A stretch of DNA of 64,000 nt, from NCBI RefSeq assembly GCF_014805525.1, contig NZ_JACFSZ010000014.1, forward strand, positions 39,886 to 103,885. The letters run 5' to 3'. The position numbers and the translations under genes were made by a program. How positions within the stretch are numbered: the first letter of the stretch is position 1; each line of letters opens with the position of its first letter. The DNA comes from Rhabdothermincola sediminis. GTDB lineage: Bacteria > Actinomycetota > Acidimicrobiia > Acidimicrobiales > Acidimicrobilacustridaceae. The notes beneath the pieces were generated by a model, which was not told where the DNA came from, did no database searches, and saw only the letters and a program-made list of their open reading frames with translations. Positions 49,301 to 57,605 of the stretch are shown one piece after another.

Positions 49301-52151
49301 ACCCATGGTCCGCTCGGTACCGAAAGCCGTAGGAACGCACCATGGCGTGACCCTGCGCCGGGGGCTCGGTCACCGCAACGACGGACACGACGTCTCCGTC
49401 GGGGTCGAGGCCTGCCAGCGGTACCCGGATGTCCATCTCGTCACCCGCGAACACGCGAGCCACCAGCTCCGGGGGACGGGGGGGCTGGTTGGCCTGATCG
49501 GCTGGTAGGACCTGGACCCGCACCAGCCCGTCAGCCATGTTGCCCGCCGGGTCCATGGCCGTGTAGGCGAAGGTCACCGACGCCGGGCCGACCGGCGGCG
49601 CTTGGTAACGAAGCTCGTCACGCTGCACGAAGACCAGGCCCGAGCCCTCCGGGAGCTCATCCACCCGGGACACGCTCAGCCGCTCACCTTCGGGATCGAA
49701 GTCGTTCGCCAGCACTGGCACTGCGGTGACCTGGCCTGCCCGGATGGTCACCTCGTCGGTCACCGTCACCGGCGGCTGGTTCACTCCGATCTGCCGGTAC
49801 GGGCGCACGACGAGGACACCGACCGCTACGGACGAGCCGTCGCTGACGGTGTAGCGGACGACCTCGGAGCGTTCGAAGCCAGCCTGCGCGATGACCCTGA
49901 CGATGTGTAGCTCGAGCAGCTCGACGGAGAGCTTGGAGTCGGACTGGAGCTCGAGAGCCGACACGGCGAGCGCGTCACCATCTCGGTCGATGTCGTTGCC
50001 CACGAGATCGGTGACCGCCGGGACGCCGGCCCGCACGACGATCTCGTCGCGAACGGCCACCGGCGGATGGTTCCCCTCTGGGAGGACGGCATCGACCCGA
50101 ACCCTCGCTGGGGAGGTCTTCTCCCCGTCGGTGACCGTGTAGGTGAACTGCCACGTTCCCGCCGAGCTGGGGGTGACCATGAGGTCACCATCTTCCTCCC
50201 AACGCAACTCCAGCCCGGACGGTTGCTCGACCTGTGCGAGGAGCAACCGGTCGCCGTTGGGGTCGCTGTCGTTGGCCAGAAGGTTGAACGTGGTGGGGCG
50301 GCCCACCACCGCGTCGATCCGGTCGGGACGAGCGATGGGCTCGACGTTGACCTCCTCGGGGAGCACGTCGATTTGCAACGTCGAGCTGGCCTTCTCACCC
50401 AGCTCATCCTCGACCGTGTACTCGAGGGTCTGTGTGCCGGTGAACCCGCCAGGGGCGGTGAAGCTGAGCAGCCCGTCGGCCCGCCACTGCAGCGTACCGG
50501 TACCGCCACGTACCTCGGTGAGCGTCAGGGCATCCCCGTCCGGGTCGATGTCGTTGGCCAGCACGTTGTGCTGCACCACACGTCCCGCGACGACGGTGGT
50601 GCGATCCGGGTTGGCGGTCGGGGCCCGGTTCTGGGAGAGGGGAACCACCTCGACCCTGATCTGCGCCTGTGGCGAGGGGCCTCCCTCGGTCGCCGCCAGC
50701 CGGTATCGGAGAGTGATGGGAGAGCCGGCCTCGGGTGGTGGCGTCACCTGCACCGACGTGCCGTTCTCGACGACGGCCGCGACGTCTGCGGTGGCGGTGC
50801 CCTCGACGATCTCGACCCGAGGGACTTCACAACTCGGGATCTCGTCGTTGTCGAGCACCCGCACGATCACCGGTCTACCCGGCCGTGTGCCCACCGCGTC
50901 GTCGCGCAGCACAGCGGCGCCGGCGGAGCCCTGACAATCGAGTGACACCTGCTTCGTCTCGAGCTGCTGGTCCTGCTCCTGGTCGTCCTTGTCCCGATCG
51001 AGCGCCTCGTCCCAGTTGTCGACCACGATGGGATCGTGATCGGTGAACAGCAGGTTCACGCCGTTGGCGTTGTCGTTGAGAACGACCCGTTGACGGTTGA
51101 CCCGGAACGCCATGACGGCGCCGGCGCGCACTCCTTCAACGGAGTCGGTGAGCAGTGGCCGCCCCTCGCACAACTGCGCATACCGAGGCGTGCCCCGCCA
51201 GGCCCCGAACACGCATGAGCCGAGCCGCACCGGTGCTACCGGACCGCGGGTTCCACCATCGATGAGTACCCGCACATCTCGGTTGTGCAGCGACACTGCG
51301 AGCACCGCGTCGTCGACTCCGACGAGCACTTCGCCACTCGCCGGTCCGGGCTGCTGAAGGGCAAAGCCTCCATCCTGGCTCCCGGGATGGAGCTTCTTGA
51401 CATCGACCTTCGGCCCATCCGGGACGGCCAACGTGCCGTCACGGCTACTCAGCACGACCGGAGTGGTACCGACGACGGTCAGCTGCACCTCGCCCACCTG
51501 TGGATCGACGCGCCGCGTCGTCGCCGTGCCACCCGGCGGCAGCACGGAGATGGAGTCGGCCCCCTCGCGGTAGGCATAGAGCGTTCCGTCCTCCCCGACC
51601 GCGCTCACCGTCACCGCGCCACGGCCCTCGTCGCCGAGTTCCAGGGAGGGTGCAGCTTTCTCCGGGTCGAGCGTCGGCAGCGCCGAGCGCGTCGTGACCC
51701 AGATGCGCCCAGTGGCGGGCTGGGTGATCGCGCCGGTAGGGCCTCTCAGCTCCACCGCGGAGCCAGCCGGCAGCTCGGTCTCCCTCCCGAGGACGGCCAG
51801 CCCAACATCGATCGCCGCCATCCTCGACGGGGCGGGGGTCGTGACAGCCACAGATTCGTCCACTTGCGAGACATCGAAGTCCCTGGACGCCACCCCGACC
51901 ACCACCTCGATCTGCCCGAGCTGGGTGTTGAGTCGGCCGACTAGGCCACGCTGCCAGTTCACGACCCAAACGCCCGCGTCGTTCAGGTTCATCCGTGTCG
52001 CCCGGAAACCCTCCCAGTTGGTGGCGGCCACCACGATCGGGGTCGCGAGCACCACGACGAGCGCCACCGCGGACCATCGGGTACGTGTCAAGGTAACGAG
52101 GTGGGCCAGCAGCCCGGGGGAGGATTCAGCGCTCATGGCCTGATTCGGCAT
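46368..52151 (-). CDS. Giant membrane-anchored surface protein: ten cadherin-like repeats plus FN3 domains
   Basis: 1927 residues from the ATG at 52151 (ATG at 52136 is the alternative). One membrane segment near residues 28-46 (WSAVALVVVLATPIVVAA) orients the rest outside. Residues about 60-390 are a beta-rich region. Then about ten repeats of some 90-100 residues follow, many with the calcium-type motif VLANDxDPDGD (for example VLANDIDPDGDALTL, LLANDSDPNGDRL, VLANDFDPEGERL), later copies degenerating. At least three fibronectin type III domains come next (about 1440-1760) and a Cys-containing end. It is the FN3 member of a PFNA-like cluster. I infer a long adhesin or envelope scaffold that positions the secretion system. 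Confidence 0.85.
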   Translation of the reverse strand: MPNQAMSAESSPGLLAHLVTLTRTRWSAVALVVVLATPIVVAATNWEGFRATRMNLNDAGVWVVNWQRGLVGRLNTQLGQIEVVVGVASRDFDVSQVDESVAVTTPAPSRMAAIDVGLAVLGRETELPAGSAVELRGPTGAITQPATGRIWVTTRSALPTLDPEKAAPSLELGDEGRGAVTVSAVGEDGTLYAYREGADSISVLPPGGTATTRRVDPQVGEVQLTVVGTTPVVLSSRDGTLAVPDGPKVDVKKLHPGSQDGGFALQQPGPASGEVLVGVDDAVLAVSLHNRDVRVLIDGGTRGPVAPVRLGSCVFGAWRGTPRYAQLCEGRPLLTDSVEGVRAGAVMAFRVNRQRVVLNDNANGVNLLFTDHDPIVVDNWDEALDRDKDDQEQDQQLETKQVSLDCQGSAGAAVLRDDAVGTRPGRPVIVRVLDNDEIPSCEVPRVEIVEGTATADVAAVVENGTSVQVTPPPEAGSPITLRYRLAATEGGPSPQAQIRVEVVPLSQNRAPTANPDRTTVVAGRVVQHNVLANDIDPDGDALTLTEVRGGTGTLQWRADGLLSFTAPGGFTGTQTLEYTVEDELGEKASSTLQIDVLPEEVNVEPIARPDRIDAVVGRPTTFNLLANDSDPNGDRLLLAQVEQPSGLELRWEEDGDLMVTPSSAGTWQFTYTVTDGEKTSPARVRVDAVLPEGNHPPVAVRDEIVVRAGVPAVTDLVGNDIDRDGDALAVSALELQSDSKLSVELLELHIVRVIAQAGFERSEVVRYTVSDGSSVAVGVLVVRPYRQIGVNQPPVTVTDEVTIRAGQVTAVPVLANDFDPEGERLSVSRVDELPEGSGLVFVQRDELRYQAPPVGPASVTFAYTAMDPAGNMADGLVRVQVLPADQANQPPRPPELVARVFAGDEMDIRVPLAGLDPDGDVVSVVAVTEPPAQGHAMVRSYGFRYRADHGSSGPDSFTFRVRDSRGAEATGRVRLVIIERPGRNSNPVAVPDRAKVRAGSKVPISVLANDTDPDGDPLVLAVDGKDAPSTPRTGRVEADVAAGVLVYHAPSGERGEVGFSYTVTDGRGGAARGVVVVLLEADPANDPPIARDDFVDPQPRGAQVDVDVLANDSDPDGGVESLSVRIVSGGDQAEVLPNRQVRIRTGETSTVVVYEVTDGRGASARAAIFVPVLEHRAPVCELQTVKLRAGESVTVPVLDHCTAFDGTRLTLTEVFAARGGSVRLDDSKTMAVFTAEQDVRRDAGFAFRLFDGTTDAVFGVVVEVEGRNFPPRLVATTVEVPAGGSRSVDLDALVEDPNRGDRHGFSDLQGQTAKIRASIDASKLTVTVTDDARGETAELTLSVTDGTESVRGTIAVRVGRHDQPPPLAVDDTFETLQEKPVTVDLTSNDIDPLGRGLRVEVLAAKGGAAQVEGGGRVQFSPGAGFFGTAELTYQVLDATNDPDRASRATARINVVGRPSAPAPPSRDGQQESRQIRLRWGAPSPNGAPITKYSVESDTGMMQECPNTTCLVGGLENGRPYRFRVAAWNRAVTAYEELQWSEWSAALRPVPSAPPPPTLTFNDQRIDVAWLPPVDNDLPADRYELQIGGTATSRTEWADGSARTLSVSGLQNGTLYTIRVRAWYGPAFTEWSVAQSERPTGPPGAVGNLRAQETSGAGQVAMVALSWTAANPNGDPAGVSSYVVSVSPQPPGFSTGTLTLPGTTTSAEFPLDFGTSYTFRLHGVNRYTDTYGVVPSQISETLFRPDNNPRISLQSVSATTSSIRQDFAVTWRGGQGTCALTGDGPAGWSASCDAGSTVAVASNLYASSSYSFQLCVTNAQGVSRCESFRASTDRVTRTVQDDILGGVCKRTGTTNPRWIQRPDCPTGLWLENGTSVAVTCAKSDTSYNVKNYGKEEWWTWWARLTDGYWIPVAVIESSDHAPSGVRTC

Positions 52152-52238
52152 CGGCCCGCCCGCCGACGTGCCGGGGTGATGTCCGCATGCCAGCCCAAGG
52201 TTGACGAGGTTCGGTGCGCGAGCGCAACGAACACCAGC

Positions 52239-52258
52239 ACATGTCCTCCCGCGCATGT
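52239..52258. promoter_or_regulatory. ACATGT element, copy 2 (upstream of the giant gene)
   Basis: ACATGTC-N7-GCATGT, 88 bases upstream of the start at 52151 on the minus strand. Same hexamers and same 8-base separation as copies 1 and 3. Confidence 0.6.
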
Positions 52259-52354
52259 TCGGACACAGTGGCCAGCGCCCTGCTGACGTGATGGAGCACC
52301 TCGACTCTCCGTCTGCCGGATCGGAACTAGCGAGCCAGACACAGGGCTCGAGGG

Positions 52355-53830
52355 CTATCGGTTCATGAGCACGGCGATGCCGGCGAGCACGACCACAGAC
52401 GGCGAGACCGCCAGCAGCAACGCCCCCGTCACCACGGAGCGCTTGACCTGCACGGTCTGATCGTTCGACCAACCGGTCGTGGAGCAGGGCTCGGAAGCGG
52501 CAAGCATCGGACGCGAGCCCTTGATCAGTGCCCCACCTGCGAGAGCCAAGAGCCAGGCGGCCCCAAGGCTCATGAGGAGCTCTCGCAGCGGCCACGACAA
52601 CCCCAGACCACTCGTGATCCCGTGGAGACAATTCGTGGCGGACACCAGCGCCATGAACCAGCCCACGCCACCGATGAGACCCACTGCGCCCTGCGAACGG
52701 GCGATCACGGCGAGCAGCGCCGATGCGATACAAGCCAAGGGGAACAACGTCAGAAGTAGTGCCGCTCGTAGGTCGTCCCGGAACAGCTCGTCGAGCCGTG
52801 GCCCACCGAACAGCCCCGCCGTCCCCGCAGCCACCAAGCCTCCCGAAGGCAGGGCAAGCAGTCCCACCGCCACACCCGGTCTGTGTTCGTCCGGCTTCGC
52901 TCCAAGACCGAAGAGAGCAACGAGCACCGTGAGCAAGCCAGTCCCGAGAGCGACCGTCCAACAAACGAAACCCAGGCCGGCGGTCAACTGGACATCGAAG
53001 AGCTCGAACAGGTCCCGCAGGATGGAGAGCAGTTCGAACAAGAGGAGCTGGAGCGCACAGAAGGCGATGGCCGTGCCCGCCGCCGCCCCGAGTGCGCCGC
53101 GCCGGCGGGTGACCGCCTCTGCCCCCGCTACCACCATGAACCCGCCGAGCGCCCACAGCGGCCACGTACCAGGGTCATGGAAGATAGAGCCGCTGTCGGG
53201 AGCGCCGAAGAACGGCAGGATCCCGCCGACGAGGACCAAGCTCCCGGTGGCGACGGCCAACACCCCACCGAGCTGGCACACCCAGTCACGAGACGGTCGT
53301 GCTCGTGGGGTCCGGACCGGGGGTGGCGGGAGCTGCGCGACCCGAGGCCAGCTCGCGGGTGGTGGTGGCAGACCTTCGATCGCCGTAACACCGGTCGTCG
53401 CGCTTGTTCGGTTGAGGTGCTCGATCGAGGTGACGGCCTGGTGGACCTGATCCGACCGTCCCTCGGGCCGCTCCGTCGACGTGAGCACACCGCGCGCTCG
53501 TGTCACCTCATCAAGACCGTCCTCATCAAGACATTCCTCGATCTCGAGGATCGTCCATCTCCTGCCGAGTGCGGCGGTGAGCCGTTCACGGAGATCGGCC
53601 AGAAGCGTGTCATCATCGAACGCCACCTCCATCTCCGTTCCTCCGGGGACCTGAAGGAGGCGGATCCGACAGCCGTAACCACCGAGCAGCAGACTCGCCG
53701 CCGAGTCGCCCACACCAGCATCGGAGGGGGCCGACTCGGCGTCGAAACCGAGACCGCTCAGGACTCCGACCATCTCCCCGAGACCAGCAGGGACTTGAAT
53801 CCTCCAGACCGACCCTTCGGCAACCGTCAC
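52355..53830 (-). CDS. Multi-pass membrane protein with soluble N-terminal domain (candidate T7SS channel part)
   Basis: 491 residues, GTG start with GGAGG 8 bases upstream. Residues 1-180 are soluble: an alpha/beta first part and a Pro-rich linker (LPPPPASWPRVAQLPPPPV). About nine membrane segments follow to the C-terminus. The plan 'small cytoplasmic domain plus many helices' is that of EccD, the T7SS channel subunit (ubiquitin-like head plus eleven helices), but I see no direct sequence match, so this is only an architectural suggestion. No EccB, EccE or MycP appears in the window, so this is the best local candidate for a channel subunit. Copy 3 of the ACATGT element lies 150 bases upstream and copy 2 follows its stop. 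Confidence 0.55.
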   Translation of the reverse strand: MTVAEGSVWRIQVPAGLGEMVGVLSGLGFDAESAPSDAGVGDSAASLLLGGYGCRIRLLQVPGGTEMEVAFDDDTLLADLRERLTAALGRRWTILEIEECLDEDGLDEVTRARGVLTSTERPEGRSDQVHQAVTSIEHLNRTSATTGVTAIEGLPPPPASWPRVAQLPPPPVRTPRARPSRDWVCQLGGVLAVATGSLVLVGGILPFFGAPDSGSIFHDPGTWPLWALGGFMVVAGAEAVTRRRGALGAAAGTAIAFCALQLLLFELLSILRDLFELFDVQLTAGLGFVCWTVALGTGLLTVLVALFGLGAKPDEHRPGVAVGLLALPSGGLVAAGTAGLFGGPRLDELFRDDLRAALLLTLFPLACIASALLAVIARSQGAVGLIGGVGWFMALVSATNCLHGITSGLGLSWPLRELLMSLGAAWLLALAGGALIKGSRPMLAASEPCSTTGWSNDQTVQVKRSVVTGALLLAVSPSVVVLAGIAVLMNR

Positions 53831-53980
53831 GCTGGACTCCCTCCCCCACCGTCGGGCCTCCGACCCGGTGCCCTTCCTCAGTGATCATCCGCCTGACCAC
53901 CCTGCGCCACGTGGCGCCTTGTTTGCTCGGCGGCTGGATGATCCTCCCCCTGCTCGTCGATCAGAGAAACACGTGATCGG

Positions 53981-54000
53981 ACATGTCTTTGCGGGCATGT
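53981..54000. promoter_or_regulatory. ACATGT element, copy 3 (upstream of the multi-TM gene and dtxR)
   Basis: ACATGTC-N7-GCATGT in the 278-base divergent gap, 150 bases before the minus-strand gene at 53830 and 109 before the plus-strand metalloregulator. Spacing identical to the other two copies. Confidence 0.6.
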
Positions 54001-54095
54001 TGCGGCACTCTGGTCTCGCCGCTTCCTCGGGACCACTCGCTCGTGTGCCACGCCGAAGGGCACGAGGACCAGGGAGCTCGGAGCCGACCGCGGCG

Positions 54096-54101
54096 TAGAA
54101 T
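54096..54101 (+). promoter_or_regulatory. -10 hexamer TAGAAT for leaderless dtxR-family gene
   Basis: TAGAAT, a 7-base spacer, then the ATG at 54109; no ribosome site. The best -10 match among the leaderless set in this window. Confidence 0.6.
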
Positions 54102-54108
54102 TATCGTG

Positions 54109-54780
54109 ATGGCGACCTACCGCACGCCGGAGTGGCACCCCGCCTTCGAGGAGTACTGCGAGGCGATCTTCGAGCTGCGCGAGGACGACGTGGAGGTCAT
54201 CCAGGCCCGGATCGCGGAGCGCCTCGAGGTGTCGCGGCCGGCGGTCTCGGAGATGATCCGCCGCCTGGAGCGGGCCGGCCTGGTGGGTGTCGACGGGGGC
54301 GCCATCCGCCTCACCGACGAGGGGCTGCAGCTCGCGGAGCGGGTGGTGCGCCGCCACCGCCTCGCCGAGCGGTTCCTCACCGACGTGCTCGGGCTGTCCT
54401 GGGCCGAGGCCCATGTCGAGGCCGGGAAGTGGGAGCACGTGATCTCCGACCGTGTCGAGGCCGCGATGACCCGGCTGCTGGGCGAGCCGACCACCTGTCC
54501 GCACGGCAATCCCATCCCCGGCACCGCCTACACCCCGCCCGCCACGGTTGCCCTCAACGAGGTCGAGGTCGGGTCGGCGTTCACCGTGTCGCGCATCCCG
54601 GAGGAGCTCGAGTTCACGCCCGGGTTGCTCGAGTTCCTCGAAGAGTCGTCTCTGCAACCCGGCATGAGCGGTGTCGTCACCGCGTCGTCGCCGGACGGCA
54701 CCACCACGGTGGAGATCGACGGCAAGCACGTGGGCATCGGCTCGTTCGCCAGCGGGCGGATCCTGGTCACGACCACCTGA
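54109..54780 (+). CDS. DtxR/IdeR-family metal-dependent transcriptional regulator
   Basis: 223 residues. A winged helix-turn-helix (about 10-68): YCEAIFELREDDVEVIQARIAE with VSRPAVSEMIRRLERAGLV as recognition region; then the metal and dimer domain with RHRLAERFLTDVLGL, WEHVISDRVEAAM and CPHGNPIPG, where the Cys, His and Glu ligands of DtxR/IdeR/MntR lie; then a C-terminal SH3-like FeoA domain (about 145-223). It should repress metal uptake genes with Fe2+ or Mn2+ bound. The two metal importers downstream (54.8-58.8 and 61-63.6 kb) are natural targets; a DtxR-like half site stands before the iron-binding protein gene. Confidence 0.93.
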   Translation: MATYRTPEWHPAFEEYCEAIFELREDDVEVIQARIAERLEVSRPAVSEMIRRLERAGLVGVDGGAIRLTDEGLQLAERVVRRHRLAERFLTDVLGLSWAEAHVEAGKWEHVISDRVEAAMTRLLGEPTTCPHGNPIPGTAYTPPATVALNEVEVGSAFTVSRIPEELEFTPGLLEFLEESSLQPGMSGVVTASSPDGTTTVEIDGKHVGIGSFASGRILVTTT

Positions 54781-54842
54781 GTGGGTGCCCCGGGCGCTGA
54801 GCACACCGGCGGTCAGCTCACGGACCAGGTCGGGCGGGGCGC

Positions 54843-56552
54843 TCAATCCAGCCGGTCAGCCCGGCGCACGACCAGCAGCCAGGTCAGCAGCCCCGAGAGC
54901 GCCACCAGTACCAGCCCGGTGAGGCCCATCTGCGCGAAGTGGTTGGACTCGTTGGCGCTCCACAACCTGGTGGCGAGGGTCTGGAAGTCCGGCGGGGCCA
55001 ATAACAGGGTCGCCGGGAGCTCCTTCATCGCCGACAGCAGCACCAGCCCGGCGCCCGCCGCCAGCCCCGGCAGCATCAGCGGCAGCTCGACGGTGACGAA
55101 CCGCCGAACCCTCCCCGCGCCGAGCATCCGGGCTGCGTCGTCGAGGCGCCGGGGCACAGCCCCCACGGCCACCTGATCGGCGCGCATGGCCTGCGCCCCG
55201 AAGTGCACCACGTAAGCGAAGATCAGCAGCGGCACGGTCTGGTACAGGCGGGCCAACTGGCCGGACGACAGGGTCCAGAACACCAGCGCCAGCGCCACCA
55301 CCAGCCCCGGCAGGGCGAAGCCGGCCACCACGAAGGCGTTGGACACGCCGCTCACCCGCGACCGGTGCCGGGTCGTGAGGTAGGCAACCGGCATCACCAC
55401 CACGACCGCCACCACCGCGGCGACGAGGCTCACGCTGATGGTGTTGAACGCCGGGGCGCCGAGGGCACCGAGATCGGTGCGCAACTCGACCGTGCCGCTG
55501 CCCGGGTTGGCGAGCCCTCGCCCTGCCCAGTAGGCGAGCACCGCCACCGGCGCCAGCAGGGCCAGGCCGAGCACCGCCACCACGGCACCGGTCGCCGGCC
55601 ACCGCCATCGCCCGAGGGGCACCTTCAGCGGTCGCTTCTGGCGGACCGCCTCGGTGCGGGCCCGTCGCCGGCCCGCGGCCCGCTCGGCCGCCACCACCAC
55701 CAGGGCCACCACCGCCAGCACCAGGCTCAGCGGCACCGAGGTCGCCGGGTCGAGGCGGGTGGAGAAGATCTCCCTGGTGAGGGTGCCGTAGCGCATCAGC
55801 TCCACCGCACCGAAGTCGCTGATGGCGTACAGGAAGACCAGCAGTGCCCCGGCCCACACGGCACTGGCGGCCTGGGGCAAGACCACCGTGCGGAACACCG
55901 CGGGCGGGCGGCGCCCCAGCAGGCGAGCGCTCTCCTCCAGCGAGGGCGGCAGCGCGCCCAGCCGGGCGGCCACCGGCAGGTACACGTAGGGGTAGGTGAA
56001 CAGGCTCAGCACCAACCACGCGCCCGGCAGGCCCGACAGCCGCGGCATGCGCACCACCCCCAGTGGGGCGAGCAGCTCCTCGACCAGCCCCCCGGGAGCG
56101 AGGGCGGCGAGGAACGCGGCCGCGCCCACGAACGAGGGGATCACGAGGGGGAGCGGCGCGAGGATGCGCCAGACCCGGCGACCCGGCACGTCGGTCCTGG
56201 TGAGCAGCCATGCCAGGCCGGTCCCGATGGCCGCGGCGGTCACGGAGACCAACACCGCCAGGATCAGGCTCCGGGCGAGAGGCTCCAGGGTGGTCGAGGA
56301 GGTGACGGTGGACCACAGGTCGGACTCGAGGTCGGTGCTCCGCCACACGAGGTAGCCGGTCGGAGCAGCGAACACCGACGCGACCCCGATGCTCACGAGG
56401 GCGAGCAACCAGGGGGCTCGCCGGGCCGCCGCCCGGGTGGCGGCCGGGGTGGATCCGGGCGACCGGGCGGCGAGCCCGAGATCGGCGGGAGCCGGGGCGG
56501 TCCCGAGCGGCTCGGCCCCCAGCGCCGTGCCGACCTCAGCGCTCGATGCCAC
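54843..56552 (-). CDS. Iron(III) ABC transporter permease, FbpB type
   Basis: 569 residues, about twelve membrane segments in two homologous halves, as in FbpB/ThiP-type fused permeases. Each half carries the cytoplasmic EAA-like loop: SLEESARLLGRRPPAVFRTVVLP in the first and VPRRLDDAARMLGAGRVRRF in the second, where the ATPase docks. The GTG start at 56552 overlaps the end of the binding-protein gene by 17 bases. It works with the binding protein and ATPase encoded just upstream to move ferric iron released outside the cell into the cytoplasm. Thiamine or other substrates are less likely given the neighbouring binding protein. Confidence 0.9.
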   Translation of the reverse strand: MASSAEVGTALGAEPLGTAPAPADLGLAARSPGSTPAATRAAARRAPWLLALVSIGVASVFAAPTGYLVWRSTDLESDLWSTVTSSTTLEPLARSLILAVLVSVTAAAIGTGLAWLLTRTDVPGRRVWRILAPLPLVIPSFVGAAAFLAALAPGGLVEELLAPLGVVRMPRLSGLPGAWLVLSLFTYPYVYLPVAARLGALPPSLEESARLLGRRPPAVFRTVVLPQAASAVWAGALLVFLYAISDFGAVELMRYGTLTREIFSTRLDPATSVPLSLVLAVVALVVVAAERAAGRRRARTEAVRQKRPLKVPLGRWRWPATGAVVAVLGLALLAPVAVLAYWAGRGLANPGSGTVELRTDLGALGAPAFNTISVSLVAAVVAVVVVMPVAYLTTRHRSRVSGVSNAFVVAGFALPGLVVALALVFWTLSSGQLARLYQTVPLLIFAYVVHFGAQAMRADQVAVGAVPRRLDDAARMLGAGRVRRFVTVELPLMLPGLAAGAGLVLLSAMKELPATLLLAPPDFQTLATRLWSANESNHFAQMGLTGLVLVALSGLLTWLLVVRRADRLD

Positions 56553-57597
56553 TGTCCTTGATCATCTGGATCGTGCTGCGGAACTCCGCCCCGAGCTGGC
56601 CGAAGTCGACGGTGTCCACGTCGAGGGACGCCAGCGGCGGCAGACTCGCGGGAGGGGCCACGCCGCCTGCCAGTGGGTACTCCTGGGTCTTCTCGGCGAA
56701 GTACCGCTGGCTGTCCTCCGACAGCAGGAAGCGCACCAGCCGTTCGGCGTCGTCGGACTCGGCGCTGGTACGCAGCACGCTGGCCGCGGTGACGAGCAGC
56801 AGCGAACCGATGTCGCCGTCCGGGAAGAAGTAGTTGACGCTGGCGACGTTGGGATCCTCGGCCTGGGCCCGGACGTTGTAGTAGTGGTTCACCAGCCCCA
56901 TGGGCACCTCACCCCGGCCCACCGCCGCCACGATGGCGGTGTTGTTGGCGAACACCGGCGACTGGTTGGCAGCCATGCCCCGCAGCCAGTCGGCGGTGCG
57001 CTCGTCACCGAGCTGCACCCGCATCGCACTCACGAAGTCCTGGAAGGAGCCGTTCTGCGGTGCGACCGCCACCTTGCCCTTGTAGGCGGGGTCGGTGAGG
57101 TCGAGCACCGACCGCGGCAGGGTGGCCGGGTCGACCAGGTTCTTGTTGTAGACGAGGGTCCGGACCCGCCCCGACAGGCCGACCCAGGTGCCGTCGGCTG
57201 CCCGGTACGCGGGCGCCACCTGGGAGGTGACCTCCTCGGGGAGGGGTCGAAGTCGATCGGCTCCGGCGAGGAAGCCGGTGGCCCCGGGGCTCTGCGAGAT
57301 GAACACGTCGGCCGGGGACCGGTCCCCCTCCTGGTCGATCAGCAGAGCCAGGTCGGCCGAGTCGCCGTACTTGACCTCGACGGCGATACCGGTCTCGTCA
57401 CGGAAGCGGTCGAGCAACGGCTGGATGAGCTCCTCGGTGCGACCGGAGTACACGACGAGCTTCGGGCGGTCACCGCCGCTGGAGCAGGCGGCACCGGCCA
57501 GCGGGACCGCGAGCAGCACCAGCGCGAGCAGCGCGGCCGGCCGGGTCGCCCGCCGTCGGCCCGCTCTCCGGGAGAACCAGATGGGGACGAGTCGCAT
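56536..57597 (-). CDS. Iron(III) ABC transporter substrate-binding lipoprotein, FbpA type
   Basis: 353 residues from the ATG at 57597. The signal has an Arg-rich head, a hydrophobic core ALLALVLLAVPLAG and lipobox GAACSS, so it is lipid-anchored. The mature protein is the FbpA fold: LVVYSGRTEELIQPLLDRF, DVFISQSPGA, and the Tyr-Tyr iron motif in NHYYN, which coordinates Fe3+. TACCCT lies 8 bases before the ATG without a ribosome site (probable leaderless start) and an IdeR-like word overlaps the promoter, consistent with iron control by the adjacent DtxR-family protein. Confidence 0.92.
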   Translation of the reverse strand: MRLVPIWFSRRAGRRRATRPAALLALVLLAVPLAGAACSSGGDRPKLVVYSGRTEELIQPLLDRFRDETGIAVEVKYGDSADLALLIDQEGDRSPADVFISQSPGATGFLAGADRLRPLPEEVTSQVAPAYRAADGTWVGLSGRVRTLVYNKNLVDPATLPRSVLDLTDPAYKGKVAVAPQNGSFQDFVSAMRVQLGDERTADWLRGMAANQSPVFANNTAIVAAVGRGEVPMGLVNHYYNVRAQAEDPNVASVNYFFPDGDIGSLLLVTAASVLRTSAESDDAERLVRFLLSEDSQRYFAEKTQEYPLAGGVAPPASLPPLASLDVDTVDFGQLGAEFRSTIQMIKDSGIER

Positions 57598-57605
57598 GGA
57601 CGGTA

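Noticed and set aside
46921..50700. Regular repeats as a CRISPR array or tandem DNA repeat
   Set aside because: The repetition is at protein level (cadherin-like and FN3 modules, about 300 bases each) with diverged nucleotides.
52152..53165. In-frame open extension that would make the giant FN3 protein over 2200 residues
   Set aside because: It lies antisense to, and overlaps, the well-supported multi-TM gene, has low-complexity Arg/Gly/Ala composition, and the membrane anchor typical of a mature N-terminus follows the ATG at 52151.
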